This document shows positions 59,971-64,000 of a stretch of 64,000 bases of DNA, piece after piece. Position 1 is the first letter of the stretch. Every line of letters starts with the position of its first letter. Source of the DNA: Micrococcaceae bacterium RIT 802. Its GTDB lineage: Bacteria > Actinomycetota > Actinomycetes > Actinomycetales > Micrococcaceae. Position numbers and translations under genes: made by a program. The stretch spans positions 141,000 to 204,999 of the forward strand of contig JAFEMX010000006.1 in assembly GCA_016892645.1 (NCBI GenBank). The letters are read 5' to 3'. The notes under the pieces are model-generated. The model had not been told where the DNA came from. It made no database searches and was given only the letters and a program-made list of their open reading frames with translations.

Positions 59971-60080
59971 GGCCCCATCCTTGCCCGTCGGGGCACCGGG
60001 ACGCCATGGAACGGGCACCGTCGGAGAAGAAGTGCCGCGGTGAAGTGATTAGGAGCCGCGCACCCGGGTACTTCTCGGGT

Positions 60081-60671
60081 ATGGGCACACTTAAGGATTT
60101 CCCCCACGCGATCCTCTTCGACCGCGATGGGACGCTCGTCGAGGATGTCCCCTACAACGGCGACCCGCAGCTGGTGCGCCCCCTGCCCGGCGCGGTGCGG
60201 GTGGTGCGGCGGCTGCGTGCGGCCGGGATCCGGTGCGGGATCGTCAGCAACCAGTCGGGCATCGCCCGCGGCCTGCTCACCCATGCGCAGGTCGACGCGG
60301 TCAACCGCAGGGTGGACGAGCTCTTCGGCCCCTTCGAGGTCTGGAAGCTCTGCCCGCACGGCCCCGCAGACGGATGCTCCTGCCGCAAGCCGGCCCCCGG
60401 CATGGTCCTGGACGCCTGCCGCGAGCTCGGCGTGGCCGTGGAGGACACGGCGGTCATCGGTGACATCGGAGCGGACATGGAAGCCGCCCGCGCCGCCGGC
60501 ACCCGCGCGGTCATGGTCCCCACACCCGTCACCCGGGCAGCGGAAATCGAGGCGGCCCCGCTCGTCGCCGGCCGGCTCTGCGAGGCCATCGACCTGCTCG
60601 GCCGGCTGCCGGGGCCCCCGTCGCCGGCGGCGGCACCAGACCGCGAAGCCGTCCTCGGGGGCCGACCATGA
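60081..60671 (+). CDS. gmhB: HAD-IIIA hydrolase, GmhB-type heptose-bisphosphate phosphatase
   Basis: A 196-residue HAD phosphatase. The nucleophile motif is FDRDGTLVED with Asp14 and Asp16; the second motif is SNQSG; the zinc-binding cysteines and histidine are Cys91, His93, Cys99 and Cys101 in CPHGPADGCSCRKP, diagnostic of GmhB; the last acids are in GDIGADMEAA. GmhB removes the C7 phosphate of D-glycero-manno-heptose 1,7-bisphosphate in ADP/GDP-heptose synthesis. It lies among heptosyltransferase-like genes, which supports that role, although histidinol phosphatases share the fold. No Shine-Dalgarno site is clear. Confidence 0.85.
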   Translation: MGTLKDFPHAILFDRDGTLVEDVPYNGDPQLVRPLPGAVRVVRRLRAAGIRCGIVSNQSGIARGLLTHAQVDAVNRRVDELFGPFEVWKLCPHGPADGCSCRKPAPGMVLDACRELGVAVEDTAVIGDIGADMEAARAAGTRAVMVPTPVTRAAEIEAAPLVAGRLCEAIDLLGRLPGPPSPAAAPDREAVLGGRP

Positions 60672-61765
60672 AGCAGGTCCTCGTCGCCCGCCTCGATTCG
60701 GCAGGGGATGTCCTGCTCAGCGGTCCCGCCGTCCGGGCCGTCGCCCAGCATCCGGCCGAGGTGACCTACCTGTGCTCCCCGCAGGGCCAGGCTGCCGCCC
60801 AGTCGCTGCCCGGCGTGACGGAGATCTTCAGCTGGGCCAGTCCGTGGATCACGGCACCGGCGCCCGCTGCCACACAGCACCACCTGGAGGTGCTGACGTC
60901 CTTCCTCGCGGACCGGCACTTCGACGAGGCCATCATCCTGACGTCCTTCCACCAATCCCCCCTGCCGCTGGCCCTGCTGCTGCGCCTGTCCGGCTGCCCG
61001 CACATCACGGCGGCCTCGACCGACTTCGCCGGCTCGCTGCTCGATGTGCGGCTCAAACCCGGAGAGGATTTCCCCGAGGACCAGCCCGAGGCGGTCCGTG
61101 CCCTGCGCATCGCCGAAGCGGCGGGCTATTCGCTGCCGGAGGACGACGACGGTGCGCTCTCGGTCCGCAGGCCCCCCGATGTCACCGATCTGGTGGGCGG
61201 GGAACCCTATGTGGTCGTCCATCCCGGTGCCGCCGTGCCGGCCCGGGCCTGGCCGCCGCTGCACCACGCGGCACTGGTCGAGCTCCTGGCCGGGATCTCG
61301 CGCCGAGTCGTGGTGACCGGTGGGCCCTCCGAACGCCAGCTCACGGCCACCGTCGCCGGCGTCCACGGGCTGGACCTGGGCGGACAGACGGACTTCCGCA
61401 CCCTGTCCGGCGTCCTGGAGCACGCCGACGTCGTCGTGGCCGGGAACACCGGTCCGGCGCACCTGGCCGCCGCCGTCGGAACGCCGGTCGTCAGCCTGTT
61501 CTCCCCCGTCGTTCCGGCCGTGCGCTGGGCCCCCTACAAGGTCCCGCTGGAACTGCTCGGGGACCAATCGGCCCCCTGCCGGCTGAGCCGGGCACGGGAC
61601 TGCCCCGTCCCCGGCCACCCCTGCCTGGCAGGTGTCTCCCCGGGCGAGGTCCTGGAGGCCATCGGGCGGCTGGAGGCAGGTATCCGGTCCCTGGCCACGC
61701 AACGCCGGCTGACGGAGGCCGATCCCGACACCACCGCACCATCGGGCGAAAGGAGCCACGCGTGA
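60668..61765 (+). CDS. GT9 family glycosyltransferase
   Basis: A 365-residue GT-B enzyme like WaaF/RfaF heptosyltransferases. It opens [20 protein letters not shown]; the nucleotide-sugar domain has [20 protein letters not shown] and [21 protein letters not shown] cysteine-rich turn ([16 protein letters not shown]) near residue 300 resembles that in known heptosyltransferases. It overlaps the gmhB stop by four bases (ATGA) and ends in GTGA with the next gene, so the operon is tightly coupled. Confidence 0.9.
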   Translation: MKQVLVARLDSAGDVLLSGPAVRAVAQHPAEVTYLCSPQGQAAAQSLPGVTEIFSWASPWITAPAPAATQHHLEVLTSFLADRHFDEAIILTSFHQSPLPLALLLRLSGCPHITAASTDFAGSLLDVRLKPGEDFPEDQPEAVRALRIAEAAGYSLPEDDDGALSVRRPPDVTDLVGGEPYVVVHPGAAVPARAWPPLHHAALVELLAGISRRVVVTGGPSERQLTATVAGVHGLDLGGQTDFRTLSGVLEHADVVVAGNTGPAHLAAAVGTPVVSLFSPVVPAVRWAPYKVPLELLGDQSAPCRLSRARDCPVPGHPCLAGVSPGEVLEAIGRLEAGIRSLATQRRLTEADPDTTAPSGERSHA

Positions 61766-62766
61766 GGATCCTCATCTGGCATGTCCACGGAGGGTGGATG
61801 GACTCGTTCGTGCGCGGACGCCACCAGTACCTGCTGCCCACCACCGGGGCCCGCGACGGCTGGGGCCTGGGGCGCGGCGGCCGGGACTGGCCGGACTCGG
61901 CCATCGAGGTCCGTCCGGAGGACCTCGTGCGGGAGTCGATCGACGTCGTCGTGCTCCAACGACCCGACGAGCTCGCCGAGGTCGAGCGCCTGACCGGGCG
62001 CATGCCCGGGAAGGACCTCCCGGCCATCTACCTCGAGCACAACACGCCCAAATCCGGGCAGGTCCCCGATTCGCTGCACCCGCTGGCCGGGCGCCGGGGA
62101 ATCCCGATCGTGCACGTGACCCACTTCAACGCGCTGTTCTGGGATTGCGGTGCCAGCCGCACCGAGGTCATCGAGCACGGCATCGTGGACCCGGGCTACC
62201 GCTACACCGGGGCGAACGCGACGCTCGGGCTGGCCATCAACGAACCGGTCCGGCGCTGGCGCGTCACCGGCACCGACCTGCTGCCGGCCTTCTCGAAGGT
62301 GGCGCCGCTGGAGGTCTTCGGCATCGGAACCGACCGGCTGCCCGGTGCCGTGGACATCGCCGGCGACCGGCTGCTCATCGGCGGGGATGTGCCCCCCGGC
62401 GTGCTGCGCGACCGGCTGCCCCGCTCCCGCGCCTACCTGCACCCGTTCCGCTGGACCTCGCTGGGCCTGGCCCTGCTCGAGGCGATGCACCTGGGCATGC
62501 CGGTCATCGCCCTGGGCGCCACGGAGGCGTTCCGCGCCGTCCCACCCGACGCCGGCGCGGTCTCTTCCGACGTGGCGGAACTGCTGGCGACCGCGCGGCT
62601 GCTCCTGCACGAACCCGAGGAGGCCCGGACCCGTGGGCTGGCGGCCCGCGATTTCGCCCTGCGCCACTACGGGCTCGGCCGCTTCCTGGACGCCTGGGAC
62701 GAGTTGCTCACCGACATCTCCGACGTGAACGAGAAGGAATTCCTGACGGAAGGATCCACACCATGA
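61762..62766 (+). CDS. GT-B fold glycosyltransferase
   Basis: A 334-residue protein. The N-terminal half ([40 protein letters not shown] and [18 protein letters not shown]) and the C-terminal half ([40 protein letters not shown]) form a GT-B pair with an acidic residue in the position of the GT4 EX7E motif. I do not recognise a specific named enzyme. The start is GTG 61762, overlapping the stop of the preceding gene, with AAAGGAG upstream. It overlaps the next gene by four bases. Confidence 0.85.
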   Translation: MRILIWHVHGGWMDSFVRGRHQYLLPTTGARDGWGLGRGGRDWPDSAIEVRPEDLVRESIDVVVLQRPDELAEVERLTGRMPGKDLPAIYLEHNTPKSGQVPDSLHPLAGRRGIPIVHVTHFNALFWDCGASRTEVIEHGIVDPGYRYTGANATLGLAINEPVRRWRVTGTDLLPAFSKVAPLEVFGIGTDRLPGAVDIAGDRLLIGGDVPPGVLRDRLPRSRAYLHPFRWTSLGLALLEAMHLGMPVIALGATEAFRAVPPDAGAVSSDVAELLATARLLLHEPEEARTRGLAARDFALRHYGLGRFLDAWDELLTDISDVNEKEFLTEGSTP

Positions 62767-64000
62767 AAATCGCGATGATCTCCGAACACGCCAGCCCCCT
62801 GGCGGCCATCGGTGGCGTCGACGCCGGCGGGCAGAACGTGCATGTGGCCGCGCTGGCCACGGCGCTGGCCCGGCGCGGGCACCGGGTCACCGTCTATACG
62901 CGGCGTGACGATCCGCGGTTGCCGTTCCGCGTGCCGGTGTGCGACGGGTTCGAGGTGGTGCATGTGGACGCCGGGCCGGCGGCCACGATGTCCAAGGACC
63001 TGATCCTGCCGTACATGTCCGAGCTGGCCCAGGGGGCCGCCGCCGACTGGGCCACCGACCCGCCCGATGTCATCCATGCCCATTTCTGGATGTCAGGGGT
63101 CGCCGCCCTGGAGGCGGCACGCGCCGGGGGCCACGACATCCCGGTCGTGCAGACCTTCCATGCGCTGGGCACCGTCAAACGTCGCCACCAGGGGGCCGGG
63201 GACACCAGCCCCGCCGAGCGCGCCTGGCTCGAGGCCTCCGTGGCGCGTTCCGTCGACGCGATCGTGGCCACCTGCTCGGACGAGGTCTTCGAGCTGCGGG
63301 CCCTGGGCGCCGAGGGCCCGCGGATCTCGGTGGCCCCCTGCGGGGTCGACCTCTCGCTCTTCACGGCGCAAGGGCCGCGGGAGGAGACGGGCCGCACGCA
63401 CCGGATCGCGACCATCGGCCGGCTCGTGCCCCGCAAGGGCATGGACCTGCCGATCCGTGCGCTGGGGGCCCTGCGGGAGCACGGGATCACCGACGTCGAG
63501 CTGCTCGTCGTCGGCGGCGCCGGAGCCGCGGACAGCCTGGATGACGATCCGGAGGTCGCCCGGCTGCGGGCCCTGGCCGGGGACCTCGGCGTCGCCGACC
63601 AGGTCGTCTTCCGCGGGCAGCTGCCCCGCCAGGACATGCCGGCCATGCTGCGCAGCTGCGATGCCGTCGTGTGCACCCCGTGGTACGAACCCTTCGGCAT
63701 CGTCCCGCTGGAGGCCATGGCCTGTGCGGTTCCCGTGGTCGCCTCCAGCGTCGGCGGGCTGATCGACACCGTCCTGGACGAGGTGACCGGCCTGCACGTG
63801 CCGCCCCGCGACGTCGAGTCCCTCGCGCGGGCGCTGCAGCGCCTGCTCACCGACCCCGACCTGGCCGCCCGCTTCGGTGCCGCCGGATGCCGCCGGGCCA
63901 CCGGCCGCTACTCCTGGGACCGGATCGCCGCGGACAGCGAAAAGGTCTACCGGCAACTCTCCCGGTCCACGACCACACACCAGCTCAGCCAAGCGATGGG
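62763..64000 (+). CDS. GT4 family glycosyltransferase, cut by right edge
   Basis: At least 412 codons, open to the window end. [20 protein letters not shown] then [20 protein letters not shown] is the acceptor-side opening of sucrose-synthase/MshA-type GT4 enzymes. [20 protein letters not shown] begins the nucleotide-sugar domain and the EX7E motif is in [20 protein letters not shown] (about 316-335). It transfers a sugar from a nucleotide donor. It is the last visible member of the gmhB-glycosyltransferase operon; the operon most likely continues. Confidence 0.92.
   Translation, partial: MKIAMISEHASPLAAIGGVDAGGQNVHVAALATALARRGHRVTVYTRRDDPRLPFRVPVCDGFEVVHVDAGPAATMSKDLILPYMSELAQGAAADWATDPPDVIHAHFWMSGVAALEAARAGGHDIPVVQTFHALGTVKRRHQGAGDTSPAERAWLEASVARSVDAIVATCSDEVFELRALGAEGPRISVAPCGVDLSLFTAQGPREETGRTHRIATIGRLVPRKGMDLPIRALGALREHGITDVELLVVGGAGAADSLDDDPEVARLRALAGDLGVADQVVFRGQLPRQDMPAMLRSCDAVVCTPWYEPFGIVPLEAMACAVPVVASSVGGLIDTVLDEVTGLHVPPRDVESLARALQRLLTDPDLAARFGAAGCRRATGRYSWDRIAADSEKVYRQLSRSTTTHQLSQAM

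Noticed and set aside
60127..62766. 879-codon forward frame across gmhB and the GT9 gene into the next glycosyltransferase
   Set aside because: Only the part from GTG 61762 shows protein-like sequence; earlier codons are an out-of-frame reading of gmhB and the GT9 gene.
1..64000. CRISPR arrays, rRNA, tRNA and prophage
   Set aside because: No regular spaced repeats, no conserved rRNA segments, no cloverleaf with a CCA-like end and no phage structural genes were seen.

Overview
The window is high-GC DNA with densely packed genes, many of them starting at ATGA or GTGA overlaps with the gene before. The gene families point to an actinobacterium, most likely of the Micrococcaceae (Arthrobacter/Citricoccus-like). 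The main indicators are an MgtA-type mannosyltransferase, a DUF6350 membrane protein close to purN, a SigK/RskA pair beside a fasciclin lipoprotein, a LigD in the mycobacterial POL-PE-LIG order, an LpqY-like sugar ABC system and a QsuB fusion enzyme. Genus placement is inference. I saw no rRNA, tRNA, CRISPR array, insertion sequence or prophage.

Layout. 1-10 kb: DUF4303 protein (cut by the edge), an atypical Nramp transporter, an MFS carrier, an intracellular-looking subtilase coupled to a small I9-like protein, purN, a DinB-fold protein, DUF6350 and mgtA. 9.85-10.7 kb: toxin-antitoxin remnants, namely a broken Phd/YefM-like gene and a toxin-like frame without a normal start next to an intact RHH protein. 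10.8-16.2 kb: quinate/shikimate catabolism (AroE/QsuD-like dehydrogenase, QsuB, IclR regulator) facing an hpaH-hpaI pair, with operator-like palindromes at both outer ends. 16.4-24.4 kb: CsbD, FMN reductase, small membrane and acidic proteins, a DRGH nuclease and a trehalose/maltose-type ABC importer. 24.5-29.4 kb: a SigK-RskA module with a Moco oxidoreductase, a DUF4383 protein and a fasciclin lipoprotein. Two members carry near-identical SigK-like promoters.

29.4-35.5 kb: a large membrane protein with a hydrolase elbow, phosphoketolase and an SDR. 35.5-40.2 kb: non-homologous end-joining genes ligD and ku, with a topoisomerase IB directly after ku. 40.2-43.5 kb: a compact operon of acyl-CoA dehydrogenase-like protein, PIG-L deacetylase fused to a NodS-like methyltransferase, and GT2 glycosyltransferase. 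This is the best candidate in the window for an undescribed pathway, because it resembles the enzyme logic of Nod-factor synthesis. 43.6-51.9 kb: stress genes (CBS protein, zinc alcohol dehydrogenase, large catalase, GNAT-like protein, helical small proteins) and a phytoene-desaturase-like oxidoreductase. 52-57 kb: CocE/NonD hydrolase and ATP-grasp ligase, divergent from an APC amino-acid permease. 57-59 kb: metallo-beta-lactamase-fold hydrolase, a small acidic protein and a SigB/SigF-type sigma factor. 59-64 kb: a glycosyltransferase cluster with a GmhB-type heptose-bisphosphate phosphatase, continuing past the right edge.

Most coordinates come from open frames whose starts I reset using ribosome-binding sites or family length. 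Several genes appear to be leaderless (TANNNT, six bases, then ATG). All functional names rest on recognised motifs and protein resemblance from memory; no database search was run.
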